The notes: generated by a model from the letters alone, not told the origin. 12,828 nucleotides of DNA from Acinetobacter sp. (GCA_030152605.1 JASLJB010000219.1:1-12828); one strand, 5' to 3'; positions 1-6,886 are shown, counted from the first letter of the stretch. Program-made: numbers and translations.

Positions 1-10
1 GGAAAAAGTC

Positions 11-1615
11 ATGGGTACAGCAATTGTTATTGCCAAAAAAAGCAACGATCCAAGCCAAGAGATTGTTTTACATTCACAGTTTGCCAATCGCCACGGTTTG
101 ATCGCCGGCGCCACCGGCACAGGCAAGACCATCACCCTCAAGGTGCTGGCGGAACAGTTTTCCAAGCTTGGTGTGCCGGTATTTTTAGCCGATGCCAAAG
201 GCGATGTGTCGAGCATGGCTCAGGCGGGTGAAAGTAACCCGAAGTTTCAAGCGCGTATCGCCAGCCTCGGCATTGAGTCGATCGAGTTCTCTGCTTCGCC
301 GGTGTTGTTTTGGGATGTGTTTGGCCAACAGGGGCATCCAATCCGTACCACCGTGTCGGAAGTGGGTCCGTTATTGCTGGCGCAGATGCTGAATCTAAAT
401 GACACCCAACAAGGCGTACTCGCCGCAGTGTTTCGTATCGCAGATGATCAAGGCCTGCTATTAATCGACTTTAAAGACCTCAAAGCCATGCTCAGCTATG
501 TCAGTGAAAATAGCAGCGCACTCAAAGCCGAATACGGCAACCTCTCGCCTGCTAGTCTCGGTGCGATTCAACGTAACTTGCTGGCGCTGGGAGATCAGGG
601 CGGTGAGCAGTTCTTCGGTGAACCGAGCCTCGACATCATGGACTTTATTCAGACTGACAGCCAAGGTCGTGGCAACATCAATCTCTTGGCAGCAGACAAG
701 CTGATGAACACCCCGAAACTGTATGCGACTTTTTTACTATGGATGCTATCCGAACTGTTTGAAAAGCTGCCCGAAGTCGGTGATCTCGATCAACCCAAAC
801 TGGTGTTTTTCTTTGATGAAGCACACTTGCTGTTTAACAATGCCAGTCCAACCCTACAAGACAAGATCCAACAAGTGGTTCGCCTGATCCGCTCTAAAGG
901 AGTCGGCATTTATTTTATTAGTCAAAGTCCATTGGATATCCCCGAAGCGGTGTTGGGTCAGCTGGGCAATCGCATTCAACATGCACTCAGAGCCTTTACC
1001 CCCAAAGACCAAAAAGCCGTCAAGACCGCAGCCGAGACCTTTCGCGCCAATTCCGAATTTAAAGTCGATGCTGCGATCACTGAATTGGCAGTCGGCGAAG
1101 CCTTAATCAGCTGTCTAGATGAGCAAGGCACACCACAAATCGTTGAGCGCGGTTTGATCATGCCGCCCTATTCTTCGTTTAGCCCGATCTCAAGTGAGCA
1201 ACGCCAAGCCTTGATGCAAACCAGCATCATTGCCGGTATTTATGAGCAAGCCATCGATCGTGATAGCGCCTATGAGATGCTACAACGCAAAGTCACTGAA
1301 AGTGCGCAGCAGCAACAGGCTGAAACTCTCGCGGCGGAACACGCCAAAGCGCAGGAGGCGCTTGCCAAGCAACACGCCAAAGAACAACAGGCCTTAGAAA
1401 AACAGCAAACCAAAGCCGAAGAACTGCAAATCAAAGAACAACTGCGCTTGCAAAAAGAGCAACAGAAACAAGCTGAACGCGAGGCAGAGCAACGCGCCAA
1501 ACTGACGCAAGATATCGTCGGCACCTTTGCCAAAAGTGCAGCGCGCAGCCTCGGTGGCCCGAGTGGTCAGAAATTAGTGCGCGGCCTACTGGGTTCACTG
1601 TTTGGTAAACGCTAA
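11..1615 (+). CDS. yjgR: YjgR/DUF853 family HerA-like P-loop ATPase
   Basis: A 534-residue protein that resembles E. coli YjgR along almost all its length (as recalled, not aligned by program). The family is related to HerA/FtsK-type helicase and translocase ATPases; its cellular role is not settled. The Walker A motif GATGTGKT lies at residues 33-40 and the Walker B motif KLVFFFDEAHL at 263-273. A conserved block follows (YFISQSPLDIPEAVLGQLGN, about 301-320) and continues through RAFTPKDQKAVKTAAE. Residues about 421-500 are rich in Gln, Glu, Lys and Ala and should form a long coiled coil. The C-terminus (TFAKSAARSLGG to GSLFGKR) matches the usual family ending. The ATG at 11 has a purine-rich GGAAAAA at 1-7 as a possible ribosome site. 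The upstream promoter is outside the window. No transmembrane segment is seen, so the protein is probably cytoplasmic. Confidence 0.93.
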   Translation: MGTAIVIAKKSNDPSQEIVLHSQFANRHGLIAGATGTGKTITLKVLAEQFSKLGVPVFLADAKGDVSSMAQAGESNPKFQARIASLGIESIEFSASPVLFWDVFGQQGHPIRTTVSEVGPLLLAQMLNLNDTQQGVLAAVFRIADDQGLLLIDFKDLKAMLSYVSENSSALKAEYGNLSPASLGAIQRNLLALGDQGGEQFFGEPSLDIMDFIQTDSQGRGNINLLAADKLMNTPKLYATFLLWMLSELFEKLPEVGDLDQPKLVFFFDEAHLLFNNASPTLQDKIQQVVRLIRSKGVGIYFISQSPLDIPEAVLGQLGNRIQHALRAFTPKDQKAVKTAAETFRANSEFKVDAAITELAVGEALISCLDEQGTPQIVERGLIMPPYSSFSPISSEQRQALMQTSIIAGIYEQAIDRDSAYEMLQRKVTESAQQQQAETLAAEHAKAQEALAKQHAKEQQALEKQQTKAEELQIKEQLRLQKEQQKQAEREAEQRAKLTQDIVGTFAKSAARSLGGPSGQKLVRGLLGSLFGKR

Positions 1616-1658
1616 GCGCGTGGCACCTCCTCAACCCTACCTCCCCCCCGATGGCATA

Positions 1659-1730
1659 CCATACCTAGTCATGACCACTTTTAGCTGACCACTACATACG
1701 ATAAATGTCGTCGAGGGACGTGTGGTATGG
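1659..1730. repeat. Weak inverted repeat between yjgR and the globin gene
   Basis: CCATACC (1659-1665) and GGTATGG (1724-1730) are complementary, with 58 bases between them. Inside the loop are two direct copies of TGACCACT (1672-1679 and 1686-1693) and a short ACGA/TCGT hairpin (1698-1711). A run of seven C lies just before, at 1643-1649. A short T-rich stretch follows the right arm. It could be a poor terminator for yjgR or chance; no strong terminator was found after yjgR. Confidence 0.2.
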
Positions 1731-1803
1731 GAGCTTTTCTCATTCCATTTTTATCTTTTTTCACTAATCCTTAATCTTTTTATGGTTTTATTTAGATTGT
1801 ATA

Positions 1804-1832
1804 TTTACAAAGCACGATTAAATATGTATTTT
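1804..1832 (+). promoter_or_regulatory. Putative sigma-70 promoter of the flavohaemoglobin gene
   Basis: TTTACA at 1804-1809 matches five of six bases of a -35 box. After 17 bases it is followed by TATTTT at 1827-1832, four of six for a -10 box. The -10 lies inside the NsrR-type operator, as expected for a promoter shut by that repressor. The surrounding 1740-1820 stretch is T-rich. The start site would fall near 1839. Confidence 0.5.
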
Positions 1833-1843
1833 AAATACACCTT
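1821..1843. promoter_or_regulatory. NsrR-type operator (NO-responsive)
   Basis: Two 11-base arms, AATATGTATTT (1821-1831) and AAATACACCTT (1833-1843), flank one central T. The inner seven bases of each arm (TGTATTT/AAATACA) are a perfect inverted repeat. Each arm fits the established NsrR half-site AAGATGYATTT with about one mismatch. The site overlaps the predicted -10 and lies 24 bases before the globin gene start. A gene for an NsrR-like protein sits just downstream at 2844, which supports the assignment. Repression lifted by nitric oxide is inferred from the family. Confidence 0.8.
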
Positions 1844-1867
1844 CTAGCCAACCAGGTGATCCTCGCC

Positions 1868-2632
1868 ATGATGAATGCACAACAAATTGAATTGGTCAAA
1901 AGCACTGTTCCTGTACTGCGTGAGAATGGAGTGGCATTGACCAGCTATTTCTATAAACGCATGCTCGGCAATCACCCTGAACTGAAAAACGTATTTAACC
2001 TCGACAGTCAAAACTCAGGTCGTCAGCCTCGCGCCTTGGCTGCTGCGGTACTGGCCTATGCTGAAAACATTGAAAATCCAAGTGTATTGGCCAAAGCCAT
2101 TGAGCACATCAGCAGCAAGCACGTCAGCCTAGCGATCCAGCCGGATCAATATGCGATCGTAGGTGAAAACTTATTACACTCGATCAGTGAAGTCTTGGAT
2201 GTGCCATTTGAGTCCGATCTCATCGCCGCATGGAAGCAGGCTTATTTACAATTGGCAGATATCCTGATCAATGCTGAAAAGCAAAAATATGACACGCTCA
2301 ATGCACAGACTGGAGGTTGGTCAGGTTGGAGAGGCTTTGAAATCGCTGCGATCCAATCCACTGACGCGGGCCACGTATTTACCGTGAAACCAAGTGACCA
2401 ACAACAAATTATCGCAGCACAAGCAGGCCAATATATCTCGGTCAAAGTCAAAGTGCCGCAACATGACTTGCAGCAGCCGCATCAATTTACCCTGCAAAAT
2501 AACGGCGAGCAGGATTATCAGTTCTTGGTCAAAGCTGCAGAAAATGCGACTGAATTCTCTGTTGCCAATATCTTGTTAGCGCATTATAAAGTCGGCGATC
2601 AAGTTGAGCTCAGCGCGCCATTAGCGAAATGA
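1868..2632 (+). CDS. hmp: Short flavohaemoglobin: globin plus FAD-domain part, no NAD domain
   Basis: From ATG 1868 the product has 254 residues; E. coli Hmp, the NO dioxygenase, has 396. This start is preferred because AGGTGA (1854-1859) lies eight bases upstream and residue numbers then match E. coli Hmp; an in-frame GTG at 1856 has no such site. The globin part (1-140) is complete: Tyr29, Gln53, His85 (haem ligand), Tyr95 and Glu137 all sit at the E. coli positions. GGWSGWRGFEI (149-159) opens the FAD-binding domain and GQYISV (187-192) is present. The FAD motif RxYS is replaced by HQFT (205-208). The protein stops at VELSAPLAK, where the NAD-binding domain would start. Only 211 bases separate it from nsrR, too few for the missing part. 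It may be a degraded NO dioxygenase or a globin that uses a separate reductase. The NsrR-type operator suggests it is still regulated. Confidence 0.85.
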   Translation: MMNAQQIELVKSTVPVLRENGVALTSYFYKRMLGNHPELKNVFNLDSQNSGRQPRALAAAVLAYAENIENPSVLAKAIEHISSKHVSLAIQPDQYAIVGENLLHSISEVLDVPFESDLIAAWKQAYLQLADILINAEKQKYDTLNAQTGGWSGWRGFEIAAIQSTDAGHVFTVKPSDQQQIIAAQAGQYISVKVKVPQHDLQQPHQFTLQNNGEQDYQFLVKAAENATEFSVANILLAHYKVGDQVELSAPLAK

Positions 2633-2704
2633 TCAAGACATCAGCATAATCGAGTCGCAACGCCAAGCATTCCCCTTGGCATTGCACTACTGCTGCTTCA
2701 CGAT

Positions 2705-2730
2705 AAAGACCCTCATGTGAGGGTCTTTTT
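2705..2730 (+). terminator. Rho-independent terminator after the globin gene
   Basis: AAAGACCCTCA (2705-2715) and TGAGGGTCTTT (2718-2728) form an 11-bp perfect inverted repeat, so the real loop is formed by the inner bases. A five-T tract ends at 2730. It separates the globin transcript from nsrR. Confidence 0.85.
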
Positions 2731-2843
2731 GATCTCGGCTTTAGATTTCATTTCTCTCCCGAATCAAGCTATGATTGCCCGATGACCTCTATAGACGCGC
2801 CACACGCCACCGCTATGCAACCCAACTTTTGTGTCACTGAATC

Positions 2844-3284
2844 ATGCAACTGAATAAGTTTACTGACTATGCTTTAAGGATCTTGTTGTCGATTGCACGA
2901 CCGCGAGATACGCCGTATACCATTGCCGAAATTGCACAAAAGCTGCAAGTTTCGCAAAACCATTTGGTTAAAATCGTGCACTTTATGGCCAAGCAAAATT
3001 GGCTGGTCACCAGTCGTGGCAAAGGTGGCGGTTTACGTCTCAATCCCCAGGCTTTGGAACTCAAACTCGGTCAAGTGGTCAGGATCTTACAAGGTGATCA
3101 ACAGATCGTAGAATGTCACAACCCACCGTGTGTGCTGCGCAGCCACTGCGGTTTAAAGGGAATTTTAGATCATGCGCAGTTGGCGTTTTATCGTGATTTG
3201 GATCAATACAGCTTAGGCCAAGTACTGAGTGCAACACCAAGTGCTGCGCCTGAACTGGGCTTGATTGCGGTACAAAGCATTTAA
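2844..3284 (+). CDS. nsrR: NsrR, Rrf2-family nitric-oxide-sensing repressor
   Basis: A 146-residue Rrf2-family regulator, the usual length for NsrR. It begins MQLNKFTDYALRILLSIA, followed by the winged helix-turn-helix (TIAEIAQKLQVSQNHLVKIV, 26-45) and the wing SRGKGGGLRL (57-66). The iron-sulfur cysteines are Cys91, Cys96 and Cys102, the same positions as in E. coli NsrR, within an ECHNPPCVLRSHCGLKGIL context. In the family, NO destroys or nitrosylates the cluster and the protein leaves its DNA sites. A good NsrR-type operator lies about 1 kb upstream, before the adjacent globin gene. The ATG at 2844 gives the standard N-terminus, although no strong Shine-Dalgarno sequence precedes it. No clear promoter or autoregulatory operator is visible in 2731-2843, and no terminator follows the gene. 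Confidence 0.93.
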   Translation: MQLNKFTDYALRILLSIARPRDTPYTIAEIAQKLQVSQNHLVKIVHFMAKQNWLVTSRGKGGGLRLNPQALELKLGQVVRILQGDQQIVECHNPPCVLRSHCGLKGILDHAQLAFYRDLDQYSLGQVLSATPSAAPELGLIAVQSI

Positions 3285-3342
3285 AATAAGCAGTGAAAAC
3301 CAAGAAACAATTTGATTCAAGCCACGATTGGGTGCAGACATA

Positions 3343-3372
3343 TTCGCGTCAAGATTTGAGTTCCTATATAAT
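3343..3372 (+). promoter_or_regulatory. Promoter of engB
   Basis: TATAAT at 3367-3372 is a perfect -10 box inside TATATAAT. The -35 is poor: TTCGCG at 3343-3348 with an 18-base spacer. Transcription would begin near 3379, giving a leader of about 28 bases before the ATG at 3407. Confidence 0.55.
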
Positions 3373-3406
3373 GAACGCCGTTGACGATTAAGTTTGAAGT
3401 TAAATT

Positions 3407-4303
3407 ATGCATCGCAGTAGTGGAAAGTCGAGAAACAGTAAGACAGCTAACGCACCGAAACAAAAGATCAGTTATGAGAAAAAAGTCGACTCTGCGATTT
3501 CTGCCTATTCGTCATCTTCTCTAAATTGGTTACGCCAAGCTGAATTTTTAATGAGTGCACCAAAGCTCAGTATCTGTGTCGAAGACACCGGATATGAGAT
3601 CGCATTTGCTGGTCGTTCTAATGCCGGTAAATCCAGCGCCATCAATGCCATCACCAATCAAAAACAGTTGGCAAGGGCCTCTAAACGTCCCGGCCGTACC
3701 CAGATGATTAACTTTTTTAGCTTGGGTAATCCCGATCAGCGCTTGGTCGATCTCCCTGGTTATGGTTATGCGGCCGTGCCTGAAGCCATGAAGTTGGTGT
3801 GGCAAAAAGAACTTGAAAATTATTTGATTCACCGTAAAAGCCTACAAGGCTTGGTGTTATTGATGGATATCCGTCATCCACTACAACACTTTGACATCAT
3901 GATGCTGGAATGGGCACATTCGCGTCGCCTGTTCGTGCATGTGTTGTTGACCAAATCCGATAAACTCAATCGCGGTCCAGCCAGCAAGGTGCTCCTTGAA
4001 GTGCAACAACAGTTGAAGAAAATGAATCTGAATTTCTCGATTCAACTGTTCTCTTCGATGAATAAAGAAGGACTTGAAGAATTGGCTTCGGTGATGGCGG
4101 GTCGTCTCAACTACACCTTAGATCAAACGATAGGCTTTGACTTGGATAATATTCCAACCCTATCTGAAGATGATGTCGCTGAGGATGCTGATCAGGATCT
4201 TGCAGTAGACGTTTCAGAAGCTGAACAGCTTGACCCTGAAGGCCTTAAAGCAAATACCGATGCCTTCGATGCTGCTGATCAGCGCGATCCAAACAGCAAA
4301 TAA
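3407..4303 (+). CDS. engB: Ribosome-assembly GTPase EngB (YihA/YsxC) with long tails
   Basis: A 298-residue TRAFAC-class GTPase of the EngB/YihA/YsxC family, which is needed for large ribosomal subunit assembly. The G motifs are complete: G1 GRSNAGKS (69-76), the G2/switch region around GRTQ (96-99), G3 DLPGYG (115-120), G4 TKSD (182-185) and G5 near SSMN (216-219). E. coli YihA has about 210 residues and starts near a match to residue 38 here. About 35 extra N-terminal residues, rich in Lys, Arg and Ser, and about 55 C-terminal residues rich in Asp and Glu (245-298) therefore extend the core. The ATG at 3407 has only a weak GAAG upstream, and an internal ATG at 3551 would cut into the conserved N-terminal region. 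A promoter lies just upstream and a strong terminator just downstream, so engB is probably its own transcription unit, with some read-through possible from nsrR. Confidence 0.95.
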   Translation: MHRSSGKSRNSKTANAPKQKISYEKKVDSAISAYSSSSLNWLRQAEFLMSAPKLSICVEDTGYEIAFAGRSNAGKSSAINAITNQKQLARASKRPGRTQMINFFSLGNPDQRLVDLPGYGYAAVPEAMKLVWQKELENYLIHRKSLQGLVLLMDIRHPLQHFDIMMLEWAHSRRLFVHVLLTKSDKLNRGPASKVLLEVQQQLKKMNLNFSIQLFSSMNKEGLEELASVMAGRLNYTLDQTIGFDLDNIPTLSEDDVAEDADQDLAVDVSEAEQLDPEGLKANTDAFDAADQRDPNSK

Positions 4304-4327
4304 AACAGCAATCACAAACACCGACGA

Positions 4328-4360
4328 AACCAGCCGGAGTCATCTCCGGCTGGTTTTTTT
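4328..4360 (+). terminator. Strong Rho-independent terminator after engB
   Basis: A perfect 12-bp stem, AACCAGCCGGAG (4328-4339) with CTCCGGCTGGTT (4344-4355), encloses a TCAT loop. A seven-T run spans 4354-4360. Confidence 0.95.
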
Positions 4361-4412
4361 ACGGTCTTTAAAAAACTTGGGACGCGCTATTGAATGGCCT
4401 GCTCTCCAAAAC

Positions 4413-4425
4413 ATTGTCAGACAAT
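4413..4425. repeat. Palindrome ATTGTC-A-GACAAT, operator-like
   Basis: A perfect 6-bp inverted repeat with a one-base centre. It lies about 60-75 bases upstream of the putative -10 of the PF10118 gene. Its size and symmetry fit a dimeric regulator site, but no specific regulator is recognised. Confidence 0.35.
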
Positions 4426-4452
4426 ATTCATCACCTATTGATATTTCGATGT

Positions 4453-4468
4453 CCTGTATTGCTACAGG
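4453..4468. repeat. Palindrome CCTGTATTGCTACAGG, operator-like
   Basis: Six-base arms, CCTGTA and TACAGG, are separated by TTGC. The right arm falls at the -35 position of the putative promoter, so a bound protein could block polymerase. It has CTGT-N6-ACAG spacing, not the CTGT-N8-ACAG of a LexA box. It could also fold as a small RNA hairpin if transcribed from further upstream. Confidence 0.4.
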
Positions 4469-4492
4469 TAAATCAGGTCTGTTTCCTATACT
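4463..4492 (+). promoter_or_regulatory. Putative promoter of the PF10118 hydrolase gene
   Basis: TATACT at 4487-4492 is a five-of-six -10 box. The -35 region 18 bases upstream (TACAGG, 4463-4468) is poor, which would suit an activated or weak promoter. Transcription would start near 4499, about 40 bases before the ATG. Confidence 0.35.
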
Positions 4493-4538
4493 CAATTTAA
4501 CTTGAGATAAGTTGCTCATAAAAATATAGGAATCAGTG

Positions 4539-5486
4539 ATGACGTTATTATCCCGCTTAAAAAATTCTAAATTAGGCTCGTCGATTCAATATCACATTAA
4601 ACCGCGCAAAGTGAAGTTTGAATGGCAAGATACCCCGATTGACTGGGTGCCGAATCAACCCTTTGCCAGCTATTTTATCAATGAAATTAATATGATCTTA
4701 CCTGCGGGTGAGTTTTGGTTCTGCCGCCTCTACAACAAAGTCTTACCACAAATCACAGATCCCAAACTCGCAGAAGATGTGCGGGCTTTTATCCGCCAAG
4801 AAGCCATGCATGCGCAGGCACATAACTCAGCCAACAAAGAGTATTTAACTGAGCGTCAGATCGATGTACAGCGTAACCTCAAGGTCATGGACTATGTGTT
4901 TACTCGAATTCTGGCTGATGACCCGATGGGGAAAAAAATGCCCAAAATGCTGGAGCGACAATGGGATCTGTTCCGTCTCGGTATCGTGGCCACGGTGGAG
5001 CACATGACCTGCGTCTTGGGTAAATACGTGCTTTATAACCAATACTGGGAACAGCTGGGTGCAGATCCCAACATGCTGGATCTGGTGAAGTGGCATGGCG
5101 CAGAAGAAATCGAACATCGTAGTGTCGCCTTTGATGTCTATCGTCATTTGGGCGGCAGCTATATCGGCCGCTATTATCAAAGTGTGATCGTGATTGGTTT
5201 GGTGCTCGGACTCTGGGTCGATGGCGCGGCGAACATCCTCAAACAAGATCCACGTTTTAAAGATCAGCGACCAGCCGTATATAAGCCGTGGATTTGGTTG
5301 GAGTGGCATCGCATCTCGCAAAAAGACAATCGCCTCCTGCCCAATCCACTCTGGTTGATCTCGCAACAGCTTGGCTATTTGATGCCTTGGTATGATCCCG
5401 TGCATGAAGCCAAAACCGAAGATGCCCTCGCCTATTTAGAACGTTCACCCGCAGCCAAACGCGCCCTACCCAAAGTTGCAGCCTAA
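4539..5486 (+). CDS. PF10118-type metal-dependent hydrolase, ferritin-like
   Basis: A 315-residue protein of the family annotated as predicted metal-dependent hydrolase (PF10118). The family name is historical; I know of no settled reaction. The ATG at 4539 is chosen because AGGAA (4528-4532) precedes it by six bases; an adjacent in-frame GTG at 4536 is less well placed. The acidic and histidine residues fall in a di-iron pattern: Glu58 (GEFWF), Glu88-x-x-His91 (RQEAMHAQAH), Glu154-His155 (ATVEHMT) and Glu190-x-x-His193 (GAEEIEHRS). One Glu, one ExxH, one Glu and one ExxH is the order seen in ferritin-like four-helix di-iron proteins. A hydrophobic stretch at about 214-226 (SVIVIGLVLGLWV) may be membrane-facing. 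A conserved tryptophan- and proline-rich tail follows. The gene stands alone between a terminator and a convergent symporter gene, so the context gives no clear partner. Confidence 0.82.
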   Translation: MTLLSRLKNSKLGSSIQYHIKPRKVKFEWQDTPIDWVPNQPFASYFINEINMILPAGEFWFCRLYNKVLPQITDPKLAEDVRAFIRQEAMHAQAHNSANKEYLTERQIDVQRNLKVMDYVFTRILADDPMGKKMPKMLERQWDLFRLGIVATVEHMTCVLGKYVLYNQYWEQLGADPNMLDLVKWHGAEEIEHRSVAFDVYRHLGGSYIGRYYQSVIVIGLVLGLWVDGAANILKQDPRFKDQRPAVYKPWIWLEWHRISQKDNRLLPNPLWLISQQLGYLMPWYDPVHEAKTEDALAYLERSPAAKRALPKVAA

Positions 5487-6748
5487 GCCTGGGCGTTGGC
5501 TTGCTGTCCTTGAGGGTCATGCAGATCCTCTTGGGTATGATGATCAACCACCACGCTGATCATAATATCTCCCTGCACATTGACCACGGTACGTACCGTA
5601 TCCAATAAGCGATCAATCGGCAATAAGATCGCGATCGCCTCAGCAGGCAAGCCCACAGACTGTAAGACCATGATCATAGTGACCATGCCTGCACTCGGAA
5701 TGCCCGGTGCACCTAAAGATGCAATCATCGCGGTCAAACACACGATCAACTGTTGGGTCAGACTCAACTCCAAGCCCATCAAATTGGCAATAAACAATGC
5801 CGCAGCCGCCTCATACAGTGCGGTACCATCCATATTTAGCTGCGAACCCAGTGGGATCACAAAACCCGCAGTTTGCGGACGCACGCCTAGATTTTGCTGT
5901 GCGCATTGCATCGACAATGGCATGGTCGCAGAACTAGAACTGGTGGCAAAAGCAGTGATCAAAGCAGGACGTGCCCCTTTGAAAAAACGTAACGGATTCA
6001 TCCCGCCAAAGATCCACAGCAACACTGGCAGCACCACCAAACCATGAAATATGGTGGTGCCGGTCACCACCAAAGAAAACTCCAGCAGACGACTCAGTAC
6101 AGAAATATCCTCAGTGGCGATCAGCTTGGCCAATAGTGCAAAGATCCCCAGTGGTGCTAGTTTCATCACCCATGAAATCATCAGCATCATCATTTCAAAG
6201 AACTGCTGACTCAGGCTGCGCACAGTCTTAAAGCGCTCACCACCCGTCACCAAGGCCACACCGATCAATAATGCAAATAACACCACGGCGAGCACATTGC
6301 CCTCCGAAAATGCCTTAAAAGGATTGATCAGGGTATTTTGAATAAAGTTGGTCAGAAATGACGATGGCGTTAAAGTATCCGGCGTTTGATGCTGTGCCAT
6401 CGCCTCTTGAAATAAAGCGATATCAACACCCTTGCCGACCTCAAACAGATGCGCACTGCCGAGTCCCAAGATCAGCGCCAAAGTGGTGGTGGTCGCAAAA
6501 CACAGTAAGGTGATCTTCCAGACTCGCCCCAACTGACCGCCCGATTGTAGATTGGACACCCCAACCACGATCGAGCTAAAAATCAGCGGGATTAACAGCA
6601 TTTTTAGTAAACCAATAAAAATACTGCTGGCGATATTGAGACCATACAGACTGCTCTCAACAAAAGCGCCTGTAGGGATTGAATTCAGGAAAAAACCAAA
6701 AGCGACACCAAAAATGGCGGCGACTAATATTTGAGTATTGAGGCTCAT
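5483..6748 (-). CDS. Dicarboxylate/amino acid:cation symporter (DAACS family)
   Basis: A 421-residue inner-membrane transporter of the glutamate/dicarboxylate symporter family, which takes up glutamate, aspartate or C4-dicarboxylates with Na+ or H+. Hydrophobic segments run through the protein. The family signatures are all present: a serine-rich re-entrant loop FATSSSSATMP (267-277), NMDGTALYEAAAALFIA (305-321) in the TM7 region, GAPGIPSAGM (346-355) and DRLLDTVRTVVNVQGD (379-394) in TM8. The NMDGT motif is the cation-binding unwound part of TM7 in this family. The Asp and Arg of the TM8 motif contact the substrate, but I cannot choose between substrates. The start ATG at 6748 has only a weak purine-rich GAAAAG upstream. 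The tail, rich in Gln and His, is short. The stop overlaps the stop of the convergent PF10118 gene by four bases. No confident promoter was found in 6749-6861. Confidence 0.9.
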   Translation of the reverse strand: MSLNTQILVAAIFGVAFGFFLNSIPTGAFVESSLYGLNIASSIFIGLLKMLLIPLIFSSIVVGVSNLQSGGQLGRVWKITLLCFATTTTLALILGLGSAHLFEVGKGVDIALFQEAMAQHQTPDTLTPSSFLTNFIQNTLINPFKAFSEGNVLAVVLFALLIGVALVTGGERFKTVRSLSQQFFEMMMLMISWVMKLAPLGIFALLAKLIATEDISVLSRLLEFSLVVTGTTIFHGLVVLPVLLWIFGGMNPLRFFKGARPALITAFATSSSSATMPLSMQCAQQNLGVRPQTAGFVIPLGSQLNMDGTALYEAAAALFIANLMGLELSLTQQLIVCLTAMIASLGAPGIPSAGMVTMIMVLQSVGLPAEAIAILLPIDRLLDTVRTVVNVQGDIMISVVVDHHTQEDLHDPQGQQANAQA

Positions 6749-6856
6749 TGCTTTTCAATTATTTTTAGTTTGCTTGGCTGCACTATGCCACGACTTGAGT
6801 GTGCAATCGAGAGCCTCCAGTCAAATTAATCAGAATACTATTATCAAAATATCGAT

Positions 6857-6886
6857 AAAACAGAGGCGATTAATTTAATCGCCTCT
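6857..6886 (-). terminator. Terminator of tesB
   Basis: AGAGGCGATTAA (6862-6873) and TTAATCGCCTCT (6875-6886) are 12-base complementary arms around one T. The inner A/T bases will form the loop, leaving a stem of about ten pairs. Read on the minus strand it is followed by GTTTTA, a short U tract (6857-6860). It sits 16 bases beyond the tesB stop and separates tesB from the symporter gene. Confidence 0.75.

Noticed and set aside
1270..1533. Minus-strand Cys/Ser-rich frame of 87 codons
   Set aside because: It is the reverse reading of the Gln/Lys/Ala-rich coiled coil of yjgR; no start signal or independent support.
1856..1867. GTG at 1856 as the start of the globin gene
   Set aside because: It lies within the likely ribosome site AGGTGA, and residue numbering matches E. 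coli Hmp exactly only from the ATG at 1868.
4453..4468. LexA (SOS) box reading of CCTGTATTGCTACAGG
   Set aside because: The spacing between CTGT and ACAG is six, not eight, and Acinetobacter species are known to lack a classical LexA.
4230..4505. Plus-strand frame of 91 codons crossing the engB end
   Set aside because: It runs through the strong engB terminator and has no recognisable product.
4845..5405. Minus-strand frame of 186 codons opposite the PF10118 gene
   Set aside because: The plus strand carries a conserved family with a good ribosome site; the antisense frame matches no family I know.
5580..6047. Plus-strand frame of 155 codons opposite the symporter
   Set aside because: It lies wholly across the conserved symporter motifs and lacks family likeness.
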